From: Andrena cerasifolii | Lineage: Eukaryota > Arthropoda > Insecta > Hymenoptera > Andrenidae | Length of the DNA: 64,000 bases | Assembly: GCF_050908995.1 (NCBI RefSeq) | Contig: NC_135124.1 | Coordinates: forward strand, 1,054,001 to 1,118,000 | Direction: 5' to 3' | Shown here: positions 41,575 to 52,416 of the stretch, piece by piece | How positions within the stretch are numbered: the stretch's first letter is position 1 | Layout of the letters: every line of letters starts with the position of its first letter | Translations under genes and position numbers: made by a program | The notes under the pieces: model-generated | The model's input: the letters and a program-made list of their open reading frames with translations, nothing else | Databases searched by the model: none | What the model was told of the DNA's origin: nothing

Positions 41575-41993
41575 TCATCGCCCTTTGAATAGGTAACGGT
41601 GGTCTGTTTTCTGAAATAGACAATTCTTGAATTTCTTCAGTGGATCCCAGAAATAATAGACCATCAATCCTATTATAATCAAGGCCTGTGCCGCTATTGT
41701 TCCGTACGTCAATGACAAATGTGATTTTCTTGCTCGGTGATGTTCTCCAATTTCCTCTAGTTGGGCTTCAATTTCATACAAAGAATCAGATGTGCGTTCC
41801 AGTTTGTTATTGTCTTGAAACTATATCCGCTCAATAGCGATGTATGTAATTTTCCGTTGCGCGCAGTACTCAAAGCCGTGATAAAGCGATGCGTTGCAGT
41901 AATGTAATGTTTCAAAGAAATTTCAACAGATTCTGAATATTGACTCATTGCTAAACTATAGTTCAAAGCTAACTGTTTATCAATTTGCATTTC
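41575..41993 (-). pseudogene. Envelope-like remnant, C-terminal part only
   Basis: Two frames (about 41,990-41,757 and 41,781-41,575), offset by a frameshift near 41,815, encode a helical stretch then a hydrophobic segment typical of a membrane anchor with a short basic cytoplasmic tail. Position right after pol and this architecture fit the membrane-proximal end of an errantivirus-type envelope. The surface part and signal peptide are absent. It is therefore a broken, non-functional piece. Confidence 0.55.
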
Positions 41994-42034
41994 TAAGTCG
42001 GGTCAGCGTCATCTCTCAACCTGAATCAGTCAAA

Positions 42035-45000
42035 TCAATCAGGACTCCAATTTAATTGTAATTTATCGACATGTTTGGTGAGCATTTTACCAGCTTCATC
42101 TCTTAACAAAACATTGTTTCCTTCTAGTATCCCAATAATTTTATATGGTCCGTGATAGCGCTTGGCGAATTTTCCCCTTTTTGGTTCTACTAAAACACGT
42201 ACCATATCCCCTATTTTGCCTTTGAAGGGTCGGGCGTTCCTATCATAGTACACTTTTGATCTTTCCTTTGCCTGAACTAAATTTTGTCCTGCTATTACTT
42301 GCATTTCTGAAAGTCGCGTTATTAAATCATGTAAATAGGAATTGTATGTGACTAAATTCTCGTCGTTCGGGAAGGAACTTGGGCAACGCGCAAGTTTGCC
42401 AAAAACTAATTCATACGGGGTAAAATTTGTGGCTTCATGGACAGATGTATTATAAGAAAACATAGCAAAGGGTACTAATCTATCCCAATCGTCAAAATCA
42501 TTCATGTAATGGCTAATGTATTCGGTTAACACTATGTGACTTCTTTCCAATGCACCATTGGTTTGGGGTCTATACCCGGATGTAGTGACATGTTGAATTT
42601 TGAAGATTTTTGCTAAGTTCCGAATTATCTTATTAATGAAACTAGTCCCTTTGTCCGTTAGTATTGCGCGTGGCGTTCCATACTGCAATATAAGGTTAGT
42701 AACCAGTGCGTGAGCTATAGTTTCTGCTTTTATGTCCGGAACAGGGACAGCTATGCAATATTTTGTCAAATTATCTTGCATAGTTAGTATATGTTTGTTC
42801 CCGCTGGGAGTAGTGGGTAAAGGACCTACAGTGTCTAATGATACTTTAGAAAATGGCTCCAAAGGAGTGTCAGTGATTAACATTGGTTCACGAGTTTTAG
42901 TTCTTACTAATTTTTGATTCTGGCAACTATTGCAAGTACGGATATAATTTTGAATATCGTTGCGCATACCTGGCCAATAAAATCGTTCTCGAATTCTGCA
43001 ATATGTCTTTGTTAAACCCTTATGTCCTCCTACCAAACTTTCATGTAACTCTGAAATGATTTTCAGGCGAAGTTCTTCCGGAGGTACCTGAGTGTTTCCG
43101 TAACAAAGGGCTATTTCGATACTGCTGTCCTCAAATGTATTCCTTAATATTTCTATTAACGTACCTTGAGGTAATTCGTCTGTAAAGTCGCCATTCTGTG
43201 AGATTCTTAGACCCTTTATATCTAAATCTGAAAGAATTTTCCTTAGGTTCTGTAGCCCAAGTTCCAAATCCCGAGTAGAAATTTTATCAAAATGTTTCCT
43301 TTTTACGACTACGCTAAATATTCTATTTTTACCGCGCTTTGTTATTAGTATTTGTCCCACTCTGGGCTTTGCCTCTTTTAAGTCGTTCGCATTGATGATG
43401 CCTAGGTCGGAGAGCAATATACTCACTGGTGTAACAAGTTCACAATCGGACGAAATGAAATGTACATAGTTTGATCTGTAATACGTTAGATTTTGTCTCG
43501 TAGAAGTTACGATGTCTTTACTTTTGTATTGCTTGCTGCGAGATTCGAATTCTAGATCCGGAGGTATGTAATCAGCGTCCGGGATGTATATGGATGATGA
43601 GTTTGAGATTTGTGGGAAAAGCTGTCTAGGAGTAGATTTTTGAACGATAGGTTGCCTACCTCCCTCCTTGGGAGTTCGATCAACCGTTGAATTTGGAAAT
43701 GGTGTCGAAAGTGCTATAGGGTTTGGATCTACAGTCGGGGTAGGTAAGATTGAACTGTATCTAGGCCTGTTAACGATTGTGCTATCAGGCACTCTTGTTG
43801 CAGTTATTTCTAGTTCTGATTCTTCCGGAATATTTTTCAGCTGAGGTGCTTTACTGGCTGTTTCCTCACGCCTTGGATTTGGAATTTGACTACCTTTTTC
43901 AGAATCTCTAGCTTGTTGTAATAATTTTTCTATACGTCTATTTAACTCTTCGTCCCCAGTATCATCATCGTATGGATCCAAATCTTGTAATATTTCCTGT
44001 CTATATTCATCTAAAGTGTCTCCTTCAGAAAGGGCATCTAATAAAACTATTTCCTCTTCAAGTTCCTGTAATTGAGCGCTTTTATCTAATAATGATTTTT
44101 CAAATCTATTAAAAGACTCTTGTAGTTCTTCTAAATCTATAAATGTGGACTTCTGTTTGTTCTGATCATCTGTATTACTATCGCGAACTTCGGGTAAATT
44201 AATGGCAATGGTTTTCTCTACTTCGGACTCGCTCCCTTTTTCCCACAATTCCGTACCGGCCACTGCACTTTGTGAATCTGGAATTTTAGGATTCTCCACC
44301 ATCTGTTTAGGATGAAATCCCAGATTCGGCAGTGTACTCCTACGTTGACGGAATATGGGCGGATCTGACTGTTCGTCATCGGAATCGACGTCCTCTACTA
44401 GAGAAAGTTCTTTTGATCTACCTAATTCTTGTGTTTTTGATGGTCCCGGAGCTTCAGTAGCTTGAAACTTTGCTCGCGTTCTAGTTGCTATTGCACTGGT
44501 ATCTAAAGGTACAGGTATCCTCGGTTTAGATATTGAACTTACTGGTCTCCCTAATTTTGGTTTTCCTGGTAAACTAGCTATTCTTTCCTTAGGTTTGGAA
44601 GCTTCAAATTCCGAAGATGTCGGGATTCGTTTGCCCGTTGTGGAGGGTTTATTTATTGGTAATAATTTTGGGCAATCAGGTGCTAACTCCGACTTTGTAT
44701 TATCAGAGGAATCCGATAAACTGAAATCATCAGACGAACATAGTTCATTTACTATGACTGGATTCCTTGATAAGGCATCAGCATTTGTGTTTAATTTTCC
44801 TGCCTTATGAATAAATTCATACTCATAATCTCGCAATTTTAGTCGCCAGCGGATCAATCGTTGCCCTGGATCTTTTATTGAATTAATCCATCGTAGCGGT
44901 TCGTGATCACTGACTAGGGTAAATTTACGGCCATATAAATATGGTCTGAAGTGTAAAATGGCATAAAGGACTGCCAAACATTCCTTTTCTGTAGTGAAAT

Positions 45001-46876
45001 AATTTTGTTCCGGTTTAGTTAAAATTCTCGAAAGATATGCAACTGGGAGATCTTGACCATTTACTTCCTGACTGAGTACAGCGCCTATGGCATAGTCTGA
45101 CGCATCTGTAGTTAAGGTGAACGGACTATTAAAATTTGGATACTGAAGTATGGGACTTTTACAAAGTGCTTTTCGTAATTCCAGAAATCCTTTCTTTTGT
45201 TCCTTTCCCCAAGTGAAAGTAGAATTTTTCTTCAACAAGTCTGACAGTGGTTTAGCTTTTTCTGCGAAGTTTTTGATAAAGCGTCTGTAATATCCTGCTA
45301 GACCTAGAAATTGCCTAATATTTTTCTGATTTTTCGGACGAGGGAAATTCTTTACTGCACTAATCTTTTTCGGATCCGGTTTTACACCTGAGTGACTAAT
45401 AACATGTCCTAGGTAAGCAACTTCTATTTTGAGGAACTCGCACTTATCGGGTTGTAAAGTTAATTTAGCATCGGCCAAACGCATGAATAAACGACGAATT
45501 TTCTTTTCATGTTCTTCTAAATTTTTGGCATATACCACGATATCATCCAAATAAACGAAAACTTCTACACCCTGTAACCCGCGTAAGACTTGATCCATTA
45601 GCCTTTGAAAAGTCGCTGGAGCATTTTTGAGACCTTCCGGCATTCGGATGTATTCATAATGACCGTTTGGGGTTGTAAAGGCTGTTTTTTGTCTATCTTT
45701 AGGATCCATTTCAATTTGTTGAAATCCGCTTGCTAAGTCAAACGTAGAGAAATATCGGGCTTCGCCTAAGTGATCCAGAATATCGGTAATGTTCGGTAAT
45801 GGATATGCATCGCCAATGGTTTTCTCATTAAGATTACGGAAATCTATGACTATTCTCCATCTCAGATTGCCTTTAGAATCCGGTTTTTTAGGAACAATCC
45901 AAATGGGCGAATTATACGGTGAATTTGAAGGTGCTATTATTCCGTTATTTAGTTTATTACGAACCTGTTTTTCTATTTCATCTTTATGAACCGGAGGAAA
46001 ACGATACTGTCGCGTATTCACAGGAACATCATCTACTGTGGGGATTCTGTGTTTAATGTATGAGGTACATGGTAATTTATCGCAAGGCAAGTGGAATCGT
46101 TCTGGAAATTCTTTAATGATTTTAATTACATGATCCCGTTCTTCTTCGTTCAAATGATCGAGACGCAAATTTTTTATGATTTCTAAAACTCTGTCTTCCG
46201 CGATTGGCAAGGTCTCATCTTCTGTATCAGAATCGAAATAATTTTGTTCTTCTTCGGGGAAGTTATGGTACTCGAATGGTATTAATTCTTGTGGCGGAAT
46301 TTCGACTTCGACATCCTTATCCGTCGTATTAACGGCAAAGACGTGACATGCGCCTTGGTCATTTACAGACACAACAGCTTCGCCAATGTACAAACCATCT
46401 ATAGTTTCAATTTTAGGTAGATATCCCTCTTTTAAATCATGATTCGTAACGTCAATGGCAACCGCTTTTCTAGTACGTGCTTTTAAATACAAAAGTCGGG
46501 GTTCTACACTACGAGGTACTGGATCATGGCCAATAAAAGGTATGGGTTTAATAGGATCGCTTCGTGTTACCAATGTGTTATGGGCGAAGGAGATTTCAGC
46601 CTGCTCTTGTGTGAGATACTCTTTACCTAATATACCATCGCAACGCAGTACAAATGAAGATCTTACGACATGAAATTTTACGGGTTTGCCTAATAATGTA
46701 ATTATTGTGGTACCTAAAGTCTCTGTCATATCCGGAGTTATTCCTGAGATAGCAACTGATTCATGAAGTGCGACTGAAACATTTTCGTCAAGGGCGCTTA
46801 ATTTGATTACGTTTATATCTGCTCCTGTATCTACGAGGAAATATGCACAACCCATATTCAGCTCTTTACCCATCAT
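42035..46876 (-). CDS. pol: Gypsy-type pol polyprotein, intact, with extra domains
   Basis: 1613 codons without a stop. Protease: FLVDTGADINVI (about residue 15). RT: core YLDDIVVYA (about 441). RNase H: LTTDASDYAIGAVLSQ (about 586) and EKECLAVLYAI. A long spacer (about 705-1130) is Ser/Pro/acidic and disordered. About 1134-1260 resembles a macro domain. Integrase: HHCC finger (ELHESLVGGHKG ... TCNSCQ, from about 1275), then DTVGPLP, LTDKGTSF and NGALERSH for D, D and E, and a GKIGDMVRVLVEPKRGKF C-terminal part. The first Met is at 46,876, but the frame overlaps the gag end; pol is in the -1 frame, so expression by -1 frameshifting is likely. Pol sequences of this group are usually about 1000-1200 residues; the excess is the spacer plus macro-like part. 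Confidence 0.93.
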   Translation of the reverse strand: MMGKELNMGCAYFLVDTGADINVIKLSALDENVSVALHESVAISGITPDMTETLGTTIITLLGKPVKFHVVRSSFVLRCDGILGKEYLTQEQAEISFAHNTLVTRSDPIKPIPFIGHDPVPRSVEPRLLYLKARTRKAVAIDVTNHDLKEGYLPKIETIDGLYIGEAVVSVNDQGACHVFAVNTTDKDVEVEIPPQELIPFEYHNFPEEEQNYFDSDTEDETLPIAEDRVLEIIKNLRLDHLNEEERDHVIKIIKEFPERFHLPCDKLPCTSYIKHRIPTVDDVPVNTRQYRFPPVHKDEIEKQVRNKLNNGIIAPSNSPYNSPIWIVPKKPDSKGNLRWRIVIDFRNLNEKTIGDAYPLPNITDILDHLGEARYFSTFDLASGFQQIEMDPKDRQKTAFTTPNGHYEYIRMPEGLKNAPATFQRLMDQVLRGLQGVEVFVYLDDIVVYAKNLEEHEKKIRRLFMRLADAKLTLQPDKCEFLKIEVAYLGHVISHSGVKPDPKKISAVKNFPRPKNQKNIRQFLGLAGYYRRFIKNFAEKAKPLSDLLKKNSTFTWGKEQKKGFLELRKALCKSPILQYPNFNSPFTLTTDASDYAIGAVLSQEVNGQDLPVAYLSRILTKPEQNYFTTEKECLAVLYAILHFRPYLYGRKFTLVSDHEPLRWINSIKDPGQRLIRWRLKLRDYEYEFIHKAGKLNTNADALSRNPVIVNELCSSDDFSLSDSSDNTKSELAPDCPKLLPINKPSTTGKRIPTSSEFEASKPKERIASLPGKPKLGRPVSSISKPRIPVPLDTSAIATRTRAKFQATEAPGPSKTQELGRSKELSLVEDVDSDDEQSDPPIFRQRRSTLPNLGFHPKQMVENPKIPDSQSAVAGTELWEKGSESEVEKTIAINLPEVRDSNTDDQNKQKSTFIDLEELQESFNRFEKSLLDKSAQLQELEEEIVLLDALSEGDTLDEYRQEILQDLDPYDDDTGDEELNRRIEKLLQQARDSEKGSQIPNPRREETASKAPQLKNIPEESELEITATRVPDSTIVNRPRYSSILPTPTVDPNPIALSTPFPNSTVDRTPKEGGRQPIVQKSTPRQLFPQISNSSSIYIPDADYIPPDLEFESRSKQYKSKDIVTSTRQNLTYYRSNYVHFISSDCELVTPVSILLSDLGIINANDLKEAKPRVGQILITKRGKNRIFSVVVKRKHFDKISTRDLELGLQNLRKILSDLDIKGLRISQNGDFTDELPQGTLIEILRNTFEDSSIEIALCYGNTQVPPEELRLKIISELHESLVGGHKGLTKTYCRIRERFYWPGMRNDIQNYIRTCNSCQNQKLVRTKTREPMLITDTPLEPFSKVSLDTVGPLPTTPSGNKHILTMQDNLTKYCIAVPVPDIKAETIAHALVTNLILQYGTPRAILTDKGTSFINKIIRNLAKIFKIQHVTTSGYRPQTNGALERSHIVLTEYISHYMNDFDDWDRLVPFAMFSYNTSVHEATNFTPYELVFGKLARCPSSFPNDENLVTYNSYLHDLITRLSEMQVIAGQNLVQAKERSKVYYDRNARPFKGKIGDMVRVLVEPKRGKFAKRYHGPYKIIGILEGNNVLLRDEAGKMLTKHVDKLQLNWSPD
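43096..43475 (-). other. Macro-domain-like segment within pol
   Basis: Residues about 1134-1260. The order NYVHFISSDCEL, VGQILITKRGKNRIF, SVVVKRKHFDKISTRDLELG, LQNLRKILSDLDIKGLRIS and FEDSSIEIALCYG follows OARD1/TARG1-type macro domains (strand with HCVS-like, YLVTK-like strand, PT-x-L helix, LR helix, final EVF..I.I strand). The glycine-rich ADP-ribose loops are changed, so binding or hydrolysis may be lost. Recognition is by eye; structure prediction would decide. Confidence 0.6.
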
Positions 46877-46902
46877 TTTTACTAGTGGGGATTCGGGTTT
46901 TT

Positions 46903-48081
46903 CTACCGTTGCAATTTTTCTTGGTTTGCTAGAAATTTTACTGTTGCATGACGCTCCTTTTCCGAATGACTCGACGTCGCGTCCGTCCGTCGGGTCATTT
47001 GTGCGTTTAAATGACCGGTTCTATCTTCGGGTTTAGTATTTCTATTATATGGAGAACTCGGTCTCGTTGATGGAGGAATAGGAGATGGAGATCTTGGTCT
47101 AGGCCATTGAGAATACCTATCTCTTGCTGAACGTGGTGGTTCATTACTGTTTGTATTATAATGATCATACGGGTAATAATTAGGATATGGCATTGGCGGA
47201 TAGAAATAAGGCGAGTAGTACGGATGTGGAGGAAATCCCGGTGGATTGTAATAATGATTGTATGGTTCCCTGTTGCGTGATGGGGATTTTAAAATTCCTA
47301 CTGGCGATCCGGTTACGTCAGGATTGGGACTCGGTGAACGTGTGCGATTCTCTTCTTCGTTTCGAATTGCATAATTTTGATAGCGAGGAGGGTTAATGGA
47401 TTGGCGATTAGCGTAATCCTGATAGTAAGAATTCGATGGTCTAGAATAGTTATTATTCTGATTAAATGATACTTTCTGGATTTCATTCGATGGTAATATT
47501 CCGGATTTCATTCGCGTTTCTATACGCGCTGCAAATTTTCTCGCATCTTCTAAAGTTTTAGGGTCACGTGCATCTACTGAGCGCGCTATTTCATCTGGAA
47601 GTCCGCGAATATAAGCTTCCAATCCGCATTCTTTTAATGGTAATAACATTTGTTCTGCATTATTCCCATAACTATCCTCTAACGCAACTCGAGCTCCGCT
47701 AATTAATATGTTTAATCTGTCATAAAAATCGCTAACTGATTCGTCCTTTTTCATCCGAATATTTTCTATTTCGTGTTGATAGTAAGGATAATTCTTGCCC
47801 GGTGCGAATCTACCCTTTAGATGTTTAATTAGTTCATTAACTGTAGTAAATGTTTTTCCATACGTGCTATCGCGAGCTGAACCCTTCAATTTTCCTAATA
47901 CTGATTTTAGAAACGAGCCCTCTAATGCAGGAGGCACTAATGCTGCGCTATTTTGTACATCCTGTACAAAATCCTTAAGAGGAACGCCCTTCCCATCAAA
48001 GTACGGAATATTTAAAGTACTATTTTGAATAGTCAAGCACTCCGCCATGGAGGTCATCATTGCACTTGCGTCTTGCGACAT
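46903..48081 (-). CDS. gag: Gag polyprotein
   Basis: 392 codons from the ATG at 48,081. Residues about 15-190 match the retrotransposon gag (capsid-like) fold common to insect Gypsy elements: IPYFDGKGVPLKDFVQDV, LKGRFAPGKNYPYYQHEIEN, ESVSDFYDRLNILI and YIRGLPDEIA. The C-terminal half is Tyr/Pro/Asn-rich then Arg/Ser-rich; I see no CCHC zinc knuckle, so RNA binding may use the basic tail. The stop lies inside the start of the pol frame (-1), with AAGAAAAATTG near the overlap as a possible slip region. It forms the particle shell. Confidence 0.9.
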   Translation of the reverse strand: MSQDASAMMTSMAECLTIQNSTLNIPYFDGKGVPLKDFVQDVQNSAALVPPALEGSFLKSVLGKLKGSARDSTYGKTFTTVNELIKHLKGRFAPGKNYPYYQHEIENIRMKKDESVSDFYDRLNILISGARVALEDSYGNNAEQMLLPLKECGLEAYIRGLPDEIARSVDARDPKTLEDARKFAARIETRMKSGILPSNEIQKVSFNQNNNYSRPSNSYYQDYANRQSINPPRYQNYAIRNEEENRTRSPSPNPDVTGSPVGILKSPSRNREPYNHYYNPPGFPPHPYYSPYFYPPMPYPNYYPYDHYNTNSNEPPRSARDRYSQWPRPRSPSPIPPSTRPSSPYNRNTKPEDRTGHLNAQMTRRTDATSSHSEKERHATVKFLANQEKLQR

Positions 48082-48228
48082 CTTTAATTATTTGTAATAG
48101 GAACAAAACACCGCGCTACCACGACCACATTAACAATTGTGTAATTTTGTAAAATGGAAAAATTTTATAATTCTATCTGATTTCAATGAATATGAGCACC
48201 CAGGAATTCTTGCAAGAGAATTCCTGGT

Positions 48229-48246
48229 ATCCCACCGCTGCCACCA
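48229..48246 (-). promoter_or_regulatory. tRNA-Leu primer binding site
   Basis: On the minus strand TGGTGGCAGCGGTGGGAT follows the 5' LTR after 4 bp. It is complementary to a tRNA 3' end ATCCCACCGCTGCCACCA, typical of tRNA-Leu. Confidence 0.8.
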
Positions 48247-48250
48247 GATC

Positions 48251-49233
48251 TGTTACGTGCCGCGGCCTTTTTAGTGTTCGAGCGGCACGATTTTTAGACG
48301 CAATATCGATTAGGGGTATCCCACAGTCATTAGACTATCAAGTATTGCTGGATTGAGTTTATGATTTAGAAAAAGCAAGGAGGCTCGCCGCAGTCGTAAC
48401 AGTCGATTCTTTTAGTTGATAATTATTTAGGTACCTTCTCAGAAGGAGAAGGGGTAGATTTTGGGATCGTTGGTGCTCTAGTCCCGTACGGGTCTTTTCA
48501 ATGGAATCAGATAGGTAATTGATGAGTAGAATTTAATAGTAAATAAAGTTTTAATGATTAAATAATGAATGGATGTAAAACATTTAACAGAACTGAATAT
48601 GAACAAATCAATCAATAATTTGGAAAGAATAGACGTTTGTGAAATCGGTATAATTCCTGACTAGGGGAATCCCACAGTCGTTTGACTATCAGAAATTGTG
48701 TTGGGTATTCAAATTTTAACAACAATTTTTAATTAATTACTAATTCACACATGCGACAAGATCGTGGGAAGGCGCGGTTCCCTGCACCGGATGTAGAGCA
48801 TACAATTTCGTCAGTCTTCTAAGAAATGATCCAGTCTGCGCATTCCCGCTGTAGCCGTTACTGATTATGTTACAATGTTTAACGCGACGGTCAGAGGTGT
48901 GCTCAACGAGGGTTCTCCCACAATGCTGCAAAGCATTGTTGAAACGCCACCCTGCCGCTTACATAAAACGGATTCGGCACAGAAGGAGAATCACTGGGTC
49001 TTTCCGAACGCGACTCTCTGGTGAGAACGCCGCTGCGTCAGCACCGCCTTATCTGTATCGCGGGACGGCAGTACGTTGAGACGACGACGTTCCAAGAAAA
49101 GGGGTTTTTGTTCTATCAAAAATATTATTAATTAATAGGCAGGAGTATGATCAACGAGGGATTTCCCATAACGCTAGGCGTTGTTGATGCATACCCTGAC
49201 TTAAAAGAAAAATTTTACGTTCCGAACGTAACA
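48251..49233 (-). repeat. 5' LTR, short form (983 bp)
   Basis: Same ends as the 3' LTR and nearly identical in shared parts, but lacking 726 bp. The junction (48,657-48,700) is a hybrid: it matches the long LTR hairpin at 38,217 on one side and that at 38,941 on the other. This points to deletion by recombination between two hairpin copies. Confidence 0.92.
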
Positions 49234-50093
49234 CGCTCCACATTATAAAATAATAACGTATTTAAAAACATCCAATAACTAGGCTATATTGACACAAAAT
49301 TTCAGCCTCTTTGCTCAATCCATTATAAAGTTACAGCCCTCCATAAAAATACTGATCCACTGTCGACACCTTGACCTTATATTAAACAGGGTCGTCAGGG
49401 CATCTCTAAGAAGGAAGCAGTTTTTTTCTGGTGAAAGATGCTATCTGTATAATGTCCAACTTTAACTTTCATCCCAATTACAATTTTTATTAAATTTTAT
49501 TAATATCTTCAGTTTCGAGACTGATGACATTTAGGAAGTAGAATACATTCAGTATATCACATGTGATAAAGTTTCCTTAAAAAATGTCCAGATTTATATC
49601 GTAGTTGGTATCATCGGAAAAGACCAGGAATGCATCGGTATCACTCATTTTCATGAAGATCTAATGAGAAATACAGAACTTGGTATTTCCATTAGTGCGT
49701 GACTCACACCTTGTCTTGTTCCTTTCCGCGTCACCTTGACCGCGCGGATTTAGCTGCAGGTACGGGTAAAACGACCTTTCGCCCCTACAGCGTAGGACCT
49801 ATGCGGATACAAGCCACTAACAATAAAAAAAAAATGTTTCGTACTGAATAGAACTGTTCACGTACCCGGAAAAAGCAAGCTAAGCCTAGCTCGGCCTGAA
49901 AAACTGAGCCGAGCCAAGTACCCGAAAGAACCGAACGGCTTCGATAGAACCAAGTACTTGAATTTTTTTCAAGCGACCCGGAAGAACCGAGCGGATTGTA
50001 AAGAAGAGAGCGGACGGAATGAAGTTCGAGCAGATCGAAAACTATTTGTCCGATTTATTTCAAACCTGGTACATATATTTTTAATGGTATTAC
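49234..50093. other. Intergenic sequence, no gene seen
   Basis: It starts with the CGCT target duplication. 49,730-49,830 is GC-richer without motif; 49,860-49,990 has repeats of ACCCGAAAGAACCGAA type. I cannot assign either. Confidence 0.3.
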
Positions 50094-52409
50094 CTAAAAC
50101 GTAGCACGACATTTTTCTATGCGATAATCCATTCGTATATAATAAATGTCTTAAGTTTGCCTCGTTAGGTAAACAATGAATAGTGATATTCACCTTGCTC
50201 TCATTTGTACAATAAATTATTTTCTTCTCATCCGTATGCTACATTGCAGATATTTGATTAATGAACACTAGAATCATGGTCTTTCTCATGTTAGATAAAC
50301 CTGGGCGTCATAATTTTATACATCGTTCACGCGCGTCTCGGCGGAGGAGCTTCACGGGACAAGAAATAACTCGGCCATTCTTTAATATTTTTGTACATTA
50401 TTTATACAACATATGCGTTAATACATGCTCTACATATAAGAAGTAAAGAAATAACTTTCAATCTCAGAATATCTGTAAAAAAAATCGGGTAGCTTCGAGC
50501 GTCTCAGGATGGCGTAACCCCTTAATGAAGAGTGTTGCCCGTTAATGGCTAAATAAGTATAAATGAATAAATGATTAAATAGGTATAATATAGACTGCGG
50601 AATTTTATGCAAATGCATGTTTTTGTAGTAATGGATTCAACAAGTGGAACTTTGATCGATTTATATTTCACCATTAAGGAGATTTTAAAAATATATATGT
50701 AATTTTGCATATTCTGAGTATTTTTCATATTTATTTACAAATTAGCACGAGTAATTGTTAGAAGTTGCTGAACCACGAGGCGTATTAATGTTGAGTGATA
50801 TTTTTTAATTGCTACATTGATGGCACCTTTCTTACATCTGGCATATTCAAGTAAAAACTGAGGGGGTTGACTGGGGTACCATCCCTAGCCCCCAAAAATT
50901 AATCAGGCTGATCGGTCAGAGTACGTCGCCAGGGATGCGGTTTATGACCGTATTGCCCCGCGTCGGCAAACCGGCAGAGCAATATACGGATTAGCTCAGG
51001 CGGAAGAATGACTAAAATTCTTAAAGACCGTACCACGTTCTTGATTGCTGTTATAATTTTCGTTTCGTTCTGAGCCCGCTTTTGTCACTACGCACAGTGG
51101 CCCTCAACCCCAAGAAATGCCGGAAAAAATCAACATGCCATTTGTTCCTATCCAAATGCCGAATCTTATTAAGCTGATTTTAATGAACTGTTTGGTTTGC
51201 TATTGGCAAAGATAGAAAAGTGTCTCTTACTGGATCTGAAGAATTCTGATGAAAATGTAAAAACATCTTTTTAGATGTGTTTCGCAAAGACATCTTTCGT
51301 GGATTTCTTCAAATCAAACAGTCCATTAAAACCAGCTGAATAAGATTCGGCATTTGGATAGGAACAAATGGCATGTTGAATTTTTCCGGCATTTCTTGGG
51401 GTTGAGACCCACTGTGCGTAGTGACAAGAGCGGGCTCAGAGCGAACCGCAAATTATAACGGCAATCAAGAACGTGGTACAGCCTTTAAGAATTTTAGTCA
51501 TTCTTCCGCCTGAGCTAATCCGTATATTGCTCTGCCGGTTCGCCGACTCGCGGAGCAATACGGTCATAAACGACCACCCTGACGACAAACTCTAACCGAT
51601 CAGCCTGATTAATTTTTGGGGACTAGGGACGGTCAGCCCCCTCAGTTTTTACTTCAATATGCCAGATGTAAGAAAGGTGCCATCAACGTAGCAATTAAAA
51701 AGTATCACTCAACATTAATACGCCTCGTGGTTCAGCAACTTCTAACAATTACTCGTGCTAATTTGTAAATAAATATGAAAAATACTCAGAATATGCAAAA
51801 TTACATATATATTTTTAAAATCTCCTTAATGGTGAAATATAAATCGATCAAAGTTCCACTTGTTGAATCCATTACTACAAAAACATGCATTTGCATAAAA
51901 TTCCGCAGTCTATATTATACCTATTTAATCATTTATTCATTTATACTTATTTAGCCATTAACGGGCAACACTCTTCATTAAGGGGTTACGCCATCCTGAG
52001 ACGCTCGAAGCTACCCGATTTTTTTTACAGATATTCTGAGATTGAAAGTTATTTCTTTACTTCTTATATGTAGAGCATGTATTAACGCATATGTTGTATA
52101 AATATTGTACAAAAATATTAAAGAATGGCCGAGTTATTTCTTGTCCCGTGAAGCTCCTCCGCCGAGACGCGCGTGAACGATGTATACAATTACGACGGAC
52201 AGGTTTATCTAACATGAGAAAGACCATGATTCTAGTGTTCATTAATCAAATATCTGCAATGTAGCATACGGATGAGAAGAAAATAATTTATTGTACAAAT
52301 GAGAGCAAGGTGAATATCACTATTCATTGTTTACCTCACGAGGCAAACTTAAGACATTTATTATATACGAATGGGTTATCGCATAGAAAAATGTCGTGCT
52401 ACGTTTTAG
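50094..52409. repeat. Large foldback, about 1.1-kb arms, nested
   Basis: CTAAAACGTAGCACGACATT at the left end is matched in reverse complement ending at 52,409. Outer arms (about 50,094-50,865 and 51,655-52,409) are nearly identical. An inner, more diverged pair (about 50,866-51,190 and 51,330-51,655) carries CGCACAGTGG at 51,091 and its partner at 51,409, and is related to 2,460-3,000. So one foldback seems inserted in, or captured by, another. The mirrored open frames are not genes. Confidence 0.85.
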
Positions 52410-52416
52410 ATATTAA

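Larger units (their letters stand above)
37814..49233 (-). mobile_element. Complete Gypsy/errantivirus-like LTR retrotransposon carrying an F-box gene
   Basis: LTRs with TGTTACG...CGTAACA ends lie at 37,814-39,522 and 48,251-49,233, flanked by CGCT on both sides. Reading the minus strand: 5' LTR, tRNA-Leu primer site, gag, pol (protease, RT, RNase H, macro-like segment, integrase), broken env remnant, F-box gene, polypurine tract, 3' LTR. Shared LTR parts are almost identical (one A/G difference noticed near 38,181/48,622), so insertion is recent. Gag, pol and the F-box frame are intact. Confidence 0.93.

Noticed and set aside
50261..52242. Conserved short proteins in the arms of foldbacks (also at 25.7-26.2 kb and 5.1-5.3 kb)
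   Set aside because: They occur as mirrored pairs because the DNA is an inverted repeat; no motif or codon bias supports coding.
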